A stretch of 64,000 bases of DNA, taken from the NCBI RefSeq assembly GCF_001263175.1, contig NZ_CP012332.1, forward strand, positions 3,473,501 through 3,537,500, written 5' to 3'. The DNA comes from Vulgatibacter incomptus. GTDB lineage: Bacteria; Myxococcota; Myxococcia; Myxococcales; Vulgatibacteraceae. Below the pieces are notes generated by a model that worked only from the letters and a program-made list of their open reading frames with translations, was not told where the DNA came from and did not search any database. Both the position numbers and the translations under genes were made by a program. Shown here in pieces: positions 49,516 through 57,341 of this stretch; the first letter of the stretch is position 1; each line of letters opens with the position of its first letter.

Positions 49516-49825
49516 GTTATTCTCGCCAAGAACAACAGAGTCTATGTAACTTGTCAAACTTCGACCAAACTACACCTTGGGCTGTAGCCTCGTGCCTCCT
49601 ATCGGCTCAAAGGACGCCAGGGCGAACGGTTGGAGGCCCGGAGCAACAGAACTTACAGCAACGCTGTAATCGTCGAAGCGCTCCTCTCATCGTTGGCCAG
49701 TGACCTGCGCGCTTGCTCCGGAGGCTCAGGTATTGGAACACGCTCATCCTCCTCCATCGGGCGCGCGCCGGTCGAAGTCCCGAGCGAAGACCGCCTCCTC
49801 CTCGCTCGGGTCGATTCTGTCTCGC
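49516..49825. other. 310-bp less G+C-rich intergenic region
   Basis: The region upstream of the ATPase. It contains TTGACA at 49557-49552 on the minus strand and a perfect palindrome at 49653-49669. No gene is supported; short open frames lack family wording. Confidence 0.5.
49653..49669. promoter_or_regulatory. palindrome TTACAGC-AAC-GCTGTAA
   Basis: Perfect seven-bp arms with a three-base centre, about 140 bp upstream of the ATPase start. It looks like an Xre- or TetR-type operator, but no such regulator gene is next to it. Confidence 0.5.
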
Positions 49826-50452
49826 TCAGCCCAGCGCCTTCGCGAGCGCCTTGGCGGCCTTTCTGGTACCGGCGCGCTCGTCCTCGACGAACGAGGCAGC
49901 GGCGTCTCGCAGTTCCCCTACGAGTCGCGGCTGCAGGGCGACGAGGGCGGCGCCGTGCCCCAGTATTCGATGCGCGTGCCGTCCGTCCCATGCGGTGAGG
50001 GCGTCGCGCAGAATCTCCCACGCCCGGCTCGCGCGGGCGGGCGCCGTGGTCCCCCACCGGGCGATCGAGTCGATCGCGTAGTCGCGCACGATCACGCCGT
50101 CGTGGTTGCACACCAGCCCCTCTAGCGTCGGGAGCGCGGCCTCGACCACCTTCGCTGCGCGATCGGCGACGAGCGCCAGCGCATGTGCGGACTCCCATCG
50201 GACGCGGCCATTCTTGTGGCCCAGCGCCAAGACGAGCGCCTCGGCGTAGGGCGCGGTCACTTCAGGGCGCCGCTCCCCGACCTTGGTCATCACCTCGGCG
50301 CAGTCGCCGGCCAGCCGCGCGTCCCGGCTGGCCAGCCCCGTGGCGATCTCCTCCAGCAGCTCAGGCGATTCCAGGCAGAGCGCGGCGGCCTCTTCGTTGG
50401 GCTCCTGCGTGCGAAGGCCCTGCGGCGACGCGAGACGTTCGAGGATGCTCAT
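49826..50452 (-). CDS. HEAT-repeat protein
   Basis: A 208-residue all-helical protein of stacked HEAT units with VRWESAHALALVADRAAKVV, VRDYAIDSIARWGTTAPARA and EDERAGTRKAAKALAKALG. HEAT arrays mediate protein binding. The start 50452 (MSILERLASPQGL) is chosen over an upstream codon. Same orientation as the lone ATPase but 310 bp away, so an operon is unlikely. Confidence 0.8.
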   Translation of the reverse strand: MSILERLASPQGLRTQEPNEEAAALCLESPELLEEIATGLASRDARLAGDCAEVMTKVGERRPEVTAPYAEALVLALGHKNGRVRWESAHALALVADRAAKVVEAALPTLEGLVCNHDGVIVRDYAIDSIARWGTTAPARASRAWEILRDALTAWDGRHAHRILGHGAALVALQPRLVGELRDAAASFVEDERAGTRKAAKALAKALG

Positions 50453-50539
50453 GGGCACGGAAACTACCACCCCGTCGAAGCGGAAGCTCTCCAACGGAGT
50501 GGCCGCCGGAATCGGTTCAGGGGTCGCGCCGCCAAGCCG

Positions 50540-50974
50540 TCACGCCCTTCGCTGACGATCGACCTGGGCGCGAAGCAGCTCCTCCTGCTCCTTCATCCCG
50601 GGGGTGAGCGCCTCGCCGAAATCCTCGGCCTCGACCACCGGCCGGATCTCGAGGATCGCCTCCTCGCCCGGCATCGGGTTCGGACAGCGCCGCGCCCATT
50701 CGAGCGCCTCCTCCATCGACTTCACCTCCCACAGCCAGAAGCCGGCGACGAGCTCCTTGGTTTCCGCGAACGGGCCGTCGACCACCGCCTTCTTCCCGCC
50801 CGAGAAGACCACGCGCTTGCCCGTCGAGCTCGGCCGGAGGCCCTCGCCCGCGACGATGACGCCAGCCTTCACCAGCTCCTCGTTGTACTTCCCCATATCG
50901 GTGAGGAGCTGCTCGCTCGGCATCGCGCCGGCCTCGGAGTTTTTCGTCGCTTTCACCAGCACCATCACGCGCAT
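50540..50974 (-). CDS. YCII/DGPF-domain protein, third copy
   Basis: A 144-residue YCII protein with the canonical DGPF core (VVDGPFAETKELVAGFWLWE), more typical than the DGVF of the pair at the left edge. MRVMVLVKATKNSEAGAMPS is the start. No sigma gene adjoins it, but TGTCGA-N17-CGTC lies 65-93 bp upstream, so the ECF42 sigma factor 50 kb away could control it. Confidence 0.92.
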   Translation of the reverse strand: MRVMVLVKATKNSEAGAMPSEQLLTDMGKYNEELVKAGVIVAGEGLRPSSTGKRVVFSGGKKAVVDGPFAETKELVAGFWLWEVKSMEEALEWARRCPNPMPGEEAILEIRPVVEAEDFGEALTPGMKEQEELLRAQVDRQRRA

Positions 50975-51038
50975 CGCTTCTCTCCCTGGGAAGCGCGCTG
51001 CGTCGCCGGAAATGGCGACGATCTCGCGCTTCAAGTGG

Positions 51039-51067
51039 ACGACGAACGAGACTCTGCCGGATCGACA
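51039..51067 (-). promoter_or_regulatory. ECF42-type promoter of the third YCII gene
   Basis: TGTCGA (minus strand 51067-51062), 17 bases, CGTC (51044-51041). Same motif and spacing as the two left-edge promoters with otherwise unrelated flanks, which makes chance less likely. The rest of the 330-bp gap (50975-51304) shows nothing else. Confidence 0.68.
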
Positions 51068-51304
51068 CGCCGATGGTCGATTTCCGGGCCACGTCGAAAT
51101 TGGCACGGCCATCACTCTTGGCGCCGGGATCCCAAACTCCGAGGCGACCCGTCCGGGCTCCACTCCCGTCGCGATCCGAGCGTCGGTTCGACGCGCCGCG
51201 CCACGCCCAGCCGCCGATTCGATTGACGGAGCGCTCTGTGCTTCCTATGGCTGAGGCCAAGGAAGCGCAGTGTCGCGCGCCCCCTTCATGCGGAGAAGAA
51301 TTTC

Positions 51305-51517
51305 GTGAACGTGAAAGACGCCCATGGAAGCACGCTGGCCGATGGTGATTCCGTGACGGTGATCAAGGATCTGAAGGTGAAGGGGACGTCCGTCACGCTC
51401 AAGCGCGGCACCCTGATCAAGAACATCCGCCTGACCGATGTCGAGACCGAGATCGAGTGCAACGCCGAGAAGGTGAAGGGCCTGGTGTTGAAGACGGAGT
51501 TCCTGAAGAAGGCCTGA
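51305..51517 (+). CDS. PhnA/YjdM C-terminal-domain protein without zinc ribbon
   Basis: Seventy residues matching only the C-terminal barrel of PhnA-like YjdM (VKDAHGSTLADGDSVTVIKD, TLIKNIRLTDVETEIECNAE, GLVLKTEFLKKA). The usual N-terminal zinc ribbon is missing, so it is a stand-alone small barrel. Despite the name, PhnA is not needed for phosphonate use. GTG 51305 is the only fitting start. Confidence 0.85.
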   Translation: MNVKDAHGSTLADGDSVTVIKDLKVKGTSVTLKRGTLIKNIRLTDVETEIECNAEKVKGLVLKTEFLKKA

Positions 51518-51587
51518 CCCGGCGGATGGAGCGCGCACGGCTCGCCTCCACCACAGTATGCGGTTCGGCTCCACCGCTCGGATCCAG

Positions 51588-52580
51588 ATGGACAACCTCA
51601 CCCACGGCCTTCTCGGCCTCGCGATCGGCGCGCTGCGCAGGCCGGATGGCGGACCGGGGACGGGCCGGCCGTTCTCGGCGACGGACAAGGCGGTCCTCTG
51701 CGCCTCGCTTGTGGCCGCGGAGCTGCCCGACCTCGACACGCTCCTCCCGGCAGCGAACGAGGCGATGCACGCGCTCCACGCGCACCGAGGGATATCCCAC
51801 GCGATCGTGGTCACGCCGCTTTGGGCCTTGGTCGCCACCGGCCTCGCCTGCGCCCTGTTCCGCGGCGCCCGGGCGCTGCCGACCTTCGGCTTCGCGCTCG
51901 GCGCCGTGCTCTTCGCGCACCTCGCCCCGGACCTCTGGACGGGATGGGGAACGCGCGCCCTGCTCCCGTTCACGGACGCACGGCTGCATTGGGATCTCAC
52001 CGGCGTGGTCGACCCACTCGTCACGCTCCCGCTCCTCGCGGGGCTGATCTTCGCGTGGGTGAAGCGCGCGTCTTGGCGCAAAGCGCTGACCATCGGCCTC
52101 GCCGTCTCCTGCGCCTACCTCGGATTCCGCGGGATCTCGCGCGAGATCGTGAAGGGCCGGCTCGAGGCCGCCTACCCGACCGCCTCGAGGATCGAGGTCT
52201 TCCCCTCGCTGCTCTCCGCGCATCGCTGGCGCTGGGTCGCGGAGGTCCCGGAGGGATACGAGGCCGGCGTGGCCCAGCTGTTCGGCGCAGTCGAGTCGCA
52301 GCGGCGGATCCCAATGTCACCGCCGCTCCCCGCGGACCTCGGCGCGAACGAAGCGGTGCGGGAGGCGCTCGCCTGGGCACGCTTGCCCACGGTCTCGGTC
52401 GAGCCTCTCGAGGACGGCGGCCACCAGGTGCGGATTGCCGACTTGCGCTACCACCTCGGAGGCGAGCCCACCCTCTCGATCGTGGTCGACGTCGACCGCG
52501 AGGGCGCCACCCGGGACGCCCGCCTCGATCGCGGCGGGACCAGCGCCGAGATCGTCGAGCGGTGGAAGTCGAGCCGATAG
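51588..52580 (+). CDS. YdjM-like membrane-bound metal-dependent hydrolase
   Basis: A 330-residue protein opening with MDNLTHGLLGLAIGALRR, the DUF457/YdjM signature, with later acidic/His motifs ELPDLDTLLPA and HRGISHAIVVTPLWAL that would bind metal. Four or more membrane segments fill residues 80-195; the last 130 residues are soluble and periplasmic or cytosolic. In E. coli, YdjM is under LexA control. Start 51588 rather than an ATG 30 bp earlier. Confidence 0.87.
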   Translation: MDNLTHGLLGLAIGALRRPDGGPGTGRPFSATDKAVLCASLVAAELPDLDTLLPAANEAMHALHAHRGISHAIVVTPLWALVATGLACALFRGARALPTFGFALGAVLFAHLAPDLWTGWGTRALLPFTDARLHWDLTGVVDPLVTLPLLAGLIFAWVKRASWRKALTIGLAVSCAYLGFRGISREIVKGRLEAAYPTASRIEVFPSLLSAHRWRWVAEVPEGYEAGVAQLFGAVESQRRIPMSPPLPADLGANEAVREALAWARLPTVSVEPLEDGGHQVRIADLRYHLGGEPTLSIVVDVDREGATRDARLDRGGTSAEIVERWKSSR

Positions 52581-52691
52581 GCCGCACTCCGGCCCGGCTC
52601 GCGACTCTGCGCCCGAGCCCGGGGCGCGCTTCCTAGCCAAGCAATTGGAATCGTTGCCGCTTCCCCCGCTACCTTGTCGCAGCCGGCCTTG

Positions 52692-52726
52692 TGGCGTATC
52701 TTTTCTTCGGAAGGATTCATACGCCA
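52692..52726. promoter_or_regulatory. inverted repeat TGGCGTAT-N19-ATACGCCA at the toxin-antitoxin promoter
   Basis: Perfect eight-bp arms; the second arm ends at the A of the antitoxin start codon. AbiEi antitoxins autoregulate by binding inverted repeats at their promoter, and this is the obvious candidate. Confidence 0.65.
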
Positions 52727-53298
52727 TGTCGACTCCGCACCTCGAGCCCGGCCGCGTTTACCGCACGCGGGACCTGGCCAGCTGGAGCGCGAACGCGCCC
52801 CGGCTCGCCAAGCGCCTGGTCGATCAGGGGGAGCTCGTGCCGCTGGCACATGGCCTGTTCGCGCATCCGAGGCAGAGCCGGTTCGGTCCCGTGCCCCCGC
52901 TCGACGAGGAGATCATGCGCGCCTTCCTCGATGGCGGCCCATTCGTGTTCACCGGGCCGGAGCGCTGGAACGCGCTAGGCCTCGGCACTACCGCCGTGTT
53001 CGCGGTGCCGCTCGTGTACAACACGAAGCGGTCGGGCACGTTCACCTTCGGCAACCGTCGATTCGTCCTCCGGCGCGTGGCGTTTCCTGAAAACCCGCCT
53101 GCCGAGTGGTTCGTCGTGGACCTGCTCGAGCACGCCGACCAAGCCGCAGCGTCTCCCATCGAGATCGCCGAGGTGCTCGCCCACGCCCTCGCTCGCGGGC
53201 GATTCGACCGTGAGCGGCTGCGGGACATGGCGAAGCGTTACGGCTCCCGAGCGACACGCGCGCTCGTCGACGAGGCACTCCGAGAGAGCGCCTCGTGA
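52726..53298 (+). CDS. AbiEi-like antitoxin (DUF6088-type), type IV toxin-antitoxin
   Basis: A 190-residue protein. The first 45 residues are a winged HTH (VYRTRDLASWSANAPRLAKR, ELVPLAHGLFAHP); the remainder is the AbiEi C-terminal part (GGPFVFTGPERWNALGLGTT, TFTFGNRRFVLRRVAFPENP). In AbiE systems this protein represses the operon and prevents the effect of the nucleotidyltransferase toxin without contacting it. It overlaps the toxin by four bases (GTGA). Some members defend against phage by abortive infection. Confidence 0.85.
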   Translation: MSTPHLEPGRVYRTRDLASWSANAPRLAKRLVDQGELVPLAHGLFAHPRQSRFGPVPPLDEEIMRAFLDGGPFVFTGPERWNALGLGTTAVFAVPLVYNTKRSGTFTFGNRRFVLRRVAFPENPPAEWFVVDLLEHADQAAASPIEIAEVLAHALARGRFDRERLRDMAKRYGSRATRALVDEALRESAS

Positions 53299-54260
53299 GC
53301 TTCGTCCACGAGAACAACGAGGAATTTGCCGACCTCGTGAGGATCGTCGCCGGCGAGCGAGGCATGAGCCGGTCGATCGTCGAGAAAGACTACTGGGTGA
53401 CGCACACCCTGTGGGCCTTGTCCGTTGGCGGCCTCGAGGTCTGGTTCAAGGGAGGCACCTCGCTCTCGAAGGGCTTCGGTCTCATCGAGCGCTTCTCCGA
53501 GGACCTCGACCTGAAGATCGAGCCGGGCACGGTGGCCGCGCTGCCGACAGTGTCGAACTGGAAGAGCGAGGGCACGAAGGCGACCTCCGAGCGACAGGCC
53601 TATTTTGAGCAACTCTCGAAGTCGCTCGTAGTGCCCAGCTGCAAGGTCGAGCTGGATCAGGAAACCGCCGACAAAACCTGGCGCGGTGCGAACTTTCTCG
53701 TCCTCTATCCCGGCCTCTACTCCAATGAGCTCCCAGGGATGATCTCGAGCCACGTACGCCTCGAAGTGGGCAGCGCCCGTGTCACACCGTACGTTGCCCA
53801 AGACCTGACATCCTGGGTCCATGAGAAGCTGGTCGCGACCGGAACGCTCACGGCGTTCGACGACAACCGCGCCAAGAGCGTTCGGTGCGTCCACCCTCTC
53901 GTGACACTTCTCGAGAAGCTCGACGCGCTCCACCGACGCTTCCGGAACGAGAATGCGTTTCCGCAGACCTTCGTGCGCCACTACGAGGACGCGGCCAAAT
54001 TGGCCGAGGCGAGCGCGAGGCTTCCGCCGCTAGTCGGCTACGACAGCGTGCGCGCGTTGGCCGACGAGATGCTCGCGCAGAAACAGATCGTCGCGATGCC
54101 AGCCGCCGACGATCCAGCCTTTGCACCTGCAATCGGCTCCCGCTGGGACGGGATTCGGAGCGCCCACGCAGCGCTTCAGGAGATGTTCTGGGGACCACGG
54201 CTGAGCGTTGAGCAGGCGAGCGCCACGATCCGCACATGGATCGCTTCCAATCTCGGCTGA
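53295..54260 (+). CDS. AbiEii/AbiGii-type nucleotidyltransferase toxin
   Basis: A 321-residue DUF1814-family nucleotidyltransferase. FKGGTSLSKGFG (residues 51-62) and FSEDLDL (67-73) give the GS...DxD-type active site; EKDYWVTHTLWAL is the usual N-terminal signature and VRCVHPLVTLLEKLDALHRR a conserved helix. In this family the toxin transfers nucleotides, for example onto tRNA, and stops growth. GTG start overlaps the antitoxin stop. Complete and plausibly active. Confidence 0.9.
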   Translation: MSFVHENNEEFADLVRIVAGERGMSRSIVEKDYWVTHTLWALSVGGLEVWFKGGTSLSKGFGLIERFSEDLDLKIEPGTVAALPTVSNWKSEGTKATSERQAYFEQLSKSLVVPSCKVELDQETADKTWRGANFLVLYPGLYSNELPGMISSHVRLEVGSARVTPYVAQDLTSWVHEKLVATGTLTAFDDNRAKSVRCVHPLVTLLEKLDALHRRFRNENAFPQTFVRHYEDAAKLAEASARLPPLVGYDSVRALADEMLAQKQIVAMPAADDPAFAPAIGSRWDGIRSAHAALQEMFWGPRLSVEQASATIRTWIASNLG

Positions 54261-54291
54261 ACGACTCCGCGAAAAGCGTTCGTTCCACGGT

Positions 54292-54315
54292 TCGGAACAG
54301 TCCATCCCGTTCCGA
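54292..54315. promoter_or_regulatory. inverted repeat TCGGAAC-N10-GTTCCGA upstream of the second pirin
   Basis: Seven-bp perfect arms in the 162-bp gap between the toxin gene and the pirin, with additional GTTCC/GGAAC copies nearby. Candidate operator for the pirin gene. Confidence 0.45.
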
Positions 54316-54422
54316 CTCCATTGTGCCATCCGTTCCCGTACGCATGATGGCTCGGCCGGCGCGGCGGCTCGCAACGAAGGGCCGTCGCCGGCATCGAAAC
54401 CACGCGAATCAGGAGGAACGAA

Positions 54423-55343
54423 ATGTCGACGCAGACCAGCATGGAGCGCGCGCGAACCGACTCCGCAAGAGAAGCGGCCCCGCGGCTCATCGATGGCATC
54501 TACCATCAGCCGCCCCTCCACTGGGTCGGCGACGGCTTCCGCGTCGCGGGCTACTTCCACGCGATCCCGGACGCGGCGAAGAAGCTCAGCCCGTTCGTGC
54601 TGATGGACTACCACCCGGAGTACAAATACCCGCCGAGCGAGCGGCCGCGCGGCGTGGGCGTGCACCCGCACCGGGGCTTCGAGACCGTCACCTGGGCGTG
54701 GCAGGGAAGCGTCGCGCACCACGACAGCGCGGGCGGCGGTGGCGTCATCGGCCCGGGCGACGCCCAGTGGATGACCGCGGCGTCGGGCGTGCTTCACAAG
54801 GAGTATCACGAGGAAGGCTGGTCCCGGCGCGGCGGTCCCTTCCAGATGGTGCAGCTCTGGGTGAACCTCCCCAAGGCCGACAAGATGGGGCCGCCTGGCT
54901 ACCAGGCCATCGAGTCGAAGGACATGGGCGTCGTCACGCTGCCCGAGGGAGCCGGCACCGTCCGCATCCTCGCCGGCGAGTACGGAGGCGTGCGCGGCCC
55001 GGCGAAGACGTTCACGCCGATCGACGTATTCGACGTGGCGCTCGCGGCGAACGGCCGCACCTCCTTCGACTTCCCGGCGCGCCGTAACCTCGCGGTGCTC
55101 GTCATGAAGGGAACGGTGTCGCTGAACGGCCAGCGCGCGAACCTCCACGACTTCGTGGTCTTCCAGAACGTGGGCGATCGCCTGGACATCGTCGCGAGCG
55201 AGGACGCGCAGCTCCTGGTCCTCAGCGGCGAGCCCATCGACGAGCCTGTCGTGCAGTACGGCCCGTTCGTGATGAACACCATGGCCGAGATCCAGCAGGC
55301 AATGGTGGACGTCCGAAGCGGCAAGTTCGGCTACCTGGACTGA
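54423..55343 (+). CDS. pirin family bicupin protein
   Basis: A 306-residue cytoplasmic pirin. HPHRGFETVTWAWQG and GVLHKEYHEEGW contain the metal-binding residues, though the second motif has Lys between His and Glu, unlike HSE in the exported paralogue. EPVVQYGPFVMNTMAEIQQA is the conserved end. AGGAGG sits six bases before the ATG. Pirins may degrade quercetin-like flavonoids or act as redox-sensitive co-regulators; the role here is unknown. Its 3' end is duplicated as a fragment at 56381-56484. Confidence 0.93.
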   Translation: MSTQTSMERARTDSAREAAPRLIDGIYHQPPLHWVGDGFRVAGYFHAIPDAAKKLSPFVLMDYHPEYKYPPSERPRGVGVHPHRGFETVTWAWQGSVAHHDSAGGGGVIGPGDAQWMTAASGVLHKEYHEEGWSRRGGPFQMVQLWVNLPKADKMGPPGYQAIESKDMGVVTLPEGAGTVRILAGEYGGVRGPAKTFTPIDVFDVALAANGRTSFDFPARRNLAVLVMKGTVSLNGQRANLHDFVVFQNVGDRLDIVASEDAQLLVLSGEPIDEPVVQYGPFVMNTMAEIQQAMVDVRSGKFGYLD

Positions 55344-55360
55344 GCCTTTCGGTCAGAGGG

Positions 55361-55386
55361 GTCGGCGACGCGAGGTCGTCGCCGGC
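55361..55386 (+). terminator. hairpin after the pirin gene
   Basis: GTCGGCGACG and CGTCGCCGGC pair over ten positions (one G-U), loop six bases. The same structure follows the pirin fragment at 56506-56537, evidence that the two 3' ends share ancestry. Confidence 0.5.
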
Positions 55387-55621
55387 CTCGCGCCTCGCCA
55401 GTCATCCAAGCGACAAAGGAGGGCTTCGCTTGCCGGCAAGGGAGCCAGACGAGCGATCATCCACATCCACTGGCGGGGCGCCATTCCGTCTTGCGCGGCC
55501 GGCGATCATGCGGACATGCCGGCCATTCAAACCTTGGCAGCTAGCCGGCCACTCGAAATTGATCCGCGGGCGGCCTATGTTGTACGAAGAGGCTCCGGCT
55601 GGAGCCGGTAGGAAGCGCTTC

Positions 55622-55837
55622 ATGTCCAAGCTCGCATCCAAGCTTCTCGCATCCTCGACACGCGGCCGTGCCATCAAGCGGCCGGTTGTGGATCCGGTAC
55701 GGCGTGCGATGGACCGCGCGCCGCTCGACGACGAGCCCTTGACCGAAGAGGACGTGCGTTCTCTCGACGAAGCCGAAGCCGAAGGCGGTCCCCGTCTTTC
55801 GTCGGCTGAAATGCGCCGCGCCCTTGGTTTGGACTAA
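55622..55837 (+). CDS. candidate antitoxin convergent with a RelE-like toxin
   Basis: A 71-residue acidic-tailed protein. The N terminus is basic (MSKLASKLLASSTRGRAIKR) and the C-terminal half PLDDEPLTEEDVRSLDEAEA followed by SSAEMRRALGLD has the wording of type II antitoxin tails that wrap RelE/ParE toxins. An upstream in-frame ATG at 55577 would add 15 residues. Its last four bases overlap the toxin gene, which is on the opposite strand. A hairpin-like GGCTCC-GGCT-GGAGCC lies at 55591-55606 just before its start. Antitoxin identity is inference. Confidence 0.6.
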   Translation: MSKLASKLLASSTRGRAIKRPVVDPVRRAMDRAPLDDEPLTEEDVRSLDEAEAEGGPRLSSAEMRRALGLD

Positions 55838-56079
55838 CGGTAGACCTCTTTTCGATCCATGACCCGAAGGACGCGAACGATCCGGCCATCGGGACTGTAA
55901 ATCGCGCGCCAGTTTCCCCACCGAAGCGCCCACCGATCTCGCTGTCCCTTCAACTTCCGCAAGTCGCCGGCGCCGGTTTCGGCAAAGCGATCGAGAGCAG
56001 CGATCATGCCTGCGGAATCCTGCTTCGGCATGGCTGCGAGGTCTCGTTGAGCGGCTGGCAGATACTCGACCGTTCGCAT
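55834..56079 (-). CDS. RelE/ParE family toxin-like protein
   Basis: An 81-residue RelE-fold protein: MRTVEYLPAAQRDLAAMPKQ, then RKLKGQRDRWALRWGNWRAI and YSPDGRIVRVLRVMDRKEVY. These are the standard elements of RelE/ParE toxins (mRNA cleavage on the ribosome, or gyrase poisoning). It is tail to tail with the antitoxin candidate (overlap CTAA), whereas type II pairs are normally co-directional. It may depend on another antitoxin. ATG 56079 is chosen. Confidence 0.8.
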   Translation of the reverse strand: MRTVEYLPAAQRDLAAMPKQDSAGMIAALDRFAETGAGDLRKLKGQRDRWALRWGNWRAIYSPDGRIVRVLRVMDRKEVYR

Positions 56080-56267
56080 GGACAACCACCCTAAGCGTGC
56101 GGGCGTCCGACGAACAAATCGAACCTGTGGAAAGACTGTGCGGGACCGCGTCACCCCCGCACGGTTGCCCCCCCTCCGGCACCCTTGGGGTGACGTCGCC
56201 CCCGATCACGCCCCCTCGTCCTCACCCGGACGTCGCCGCGCGAAGAGCTCGTCGAGGAGGCGGTCCT

Positions 56268-56380
56268 GGAACCACCGTCAGCCGACAGACCAACGTTTCG
56301 CGAGTTGCACGCCGGGCAACGCGACGCGCCGGAGACCTGCCTGCGGGACCAGCTCACCGCGGTGAAAGGCGTAGCTCTCG
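56268..56380 (-). pseudogene. internally deleted remnant of the FAD monooxygenase gene
   Basis: Positions 56268-56350 match 57332-57414, the 3' end of the intact monooxygenase, with four mismatches. Positions 56351-56380 match 58180-58209 of the same gene with one mismatch. About 765 bp between these parts are missing, so this is a decayed partial copy about 1 kb from the intact gene. Confidence 0.82.
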
Positions 56381-56484
56381 ACGAGCCCGTCGTGCAGTAC
56401 GGTCCGTTCGTGATGAACACCATGGCCGAGATCCAGCAGGCGATGATGGACGTCCGGAGCGGCAAGTTCGGCTATCTAGAGTGA
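56381..56484 (+). pseudogene. pirin gene 3'-end fragment
   Basis: Thirty-four codons almost identical to the end of the pirin at 54423 (DEPVVQYGPFVMNTMAEIQQ, then AMMDVRSGKFGYLE and stop). No start codon or upstream cupin remains. It is joined directly to the monooxygenase remnant. Confidence 0.85.
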
Positions 56485-56505
56485 TCAGCGCCCCTCGGCC
56501 CGAGG

Positions 56506-56537
56506 GCCGGCGACGTCCTCGCGAGCTCGTCGCCGGC
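56506..56537 (+). terminator. hairpin after the pirin fragment
   Basis: GCCGGCGACG and CGTCGCCGGC, perfect ten-bp arms, loop of 12 bases; homologous to the hairpin after the intact pirin gene. Confidence 0.55.
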
Positions 56538-56616
56538 CTCGCGCCCGGGTCCACGATCCGTGGGACAGCAAGCCCACGCACTTTGCGGCTGGGTCCGCAT
56601 GGAGACCAAGGACCAA

Positions 56617-57267
56617 ATGACCGCAAGGAACTCCCGACAGAAGCACTGGTCGAAGGTGGAATATCTTCACGAGGCGGTCACCAATCCGAACATCCATGTT
56701 CGCGGCACGCACAGCTATTACAGCGATGCATGGACAGGCGGCTTCGAGGAAAGCGTGGTGCGCTACCTCTATGGAGACGCCTACAGCCTCCAGGCGTGGG
56801 AACCGAAGTGGCCGATCGATCAGCTCTACATCGGCGATTTCGTCTGCATCGGCGCGGAGGCCGTCATCCTCATGGGCGGCAACCATACCCACCGGACCGA
56901 CTGGTTCAGCCTCTACCCCTTCGTCGAGTCCATGCCCGAGTCCTACGTCGGCAAGGGAGATACGCGAATCGGTGACGGGGCATGGATTGGGATGCGCGCC
57001 ATGCTGATGCCCGGCGTCACGATCGGAGAGGGCGCGGTCATTGCGTCCGGCGCAATCGTAACGAGGGACGTGGCACCCTACACGGTCGTTGCCGGCAATC
57101 CCGCCGCACCCTTGCGCACGCGTTTCCCTGCGGAGACGGTCGAGAGGCTGCTCCGGCTCAAAATCTACGACTGGCCGAGCGAAAAGCTCGAGGCGCTGAG
57201 GTCCAGGCTTTGCTCGAGCGATGTCGACGCGCTGGAGGCTGCCGTCCGCGAATACGACCTGCAATAG
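56617..57267 (+). CDS. xenobiotic acetyltransferase (CatB/Vat-like)
   Basis: A 216-residue left-handed beta-helix acyltransferase. [16 protein letters not shown] holds the catalytic His of the XAT family; [20 protein letters not shown] and [20 protein letters not shown] are the hexapeptide coils. Members O-acetylate chloramphenicol or streptogramins, but many chromosomal ones have unknown substrates. ATG 56617 follows AAGGA by five bases; ATG 56599 would add six residues. It lies between the pseudogenes and the monooxygenase. Confidence 0.9.
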   Translation: MTARNSRQKHWSKVEYLHEAVTNPNIHVRGTHSYYSDAWTGGFEESVVRYLYGDAYSLQAWEPKWPIDQLYIGDFVCIGAEAVILMGGNHTHRTDWFSLYPFVESMPESYVGKGDTRIGDGAWIGMRAMLMPGVTIGEGAVIASGAIVTRDVAPYTVVAGNPAAPLRTRFPAETVERLLRLKIYDWPSEKLEALRSRLCSSDVDALEAAVREYDLQ

Positions 57268-57341
57268 CGCTGCGTCGACCTTCGGGCAAGGCCGGCCTGG
57301 GCGCTCGTCTGCTCGCGGCGCGGTCCCTCGCGGAACCGCCG

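Noticed and set aside
49700-49825. A small protein gene before the lone ATPase
   Set aside because: Short open frames in three frames show no start with a ribosome site and no recognisable sequence.
55430-55621. A longer N terminus for the antitoxin candidate
   Set aside because: The extra residues are rich in Pro, Arg and Ser without antitoxin features; a ribosome site is visible only before 55622, though 55577 remains possible.
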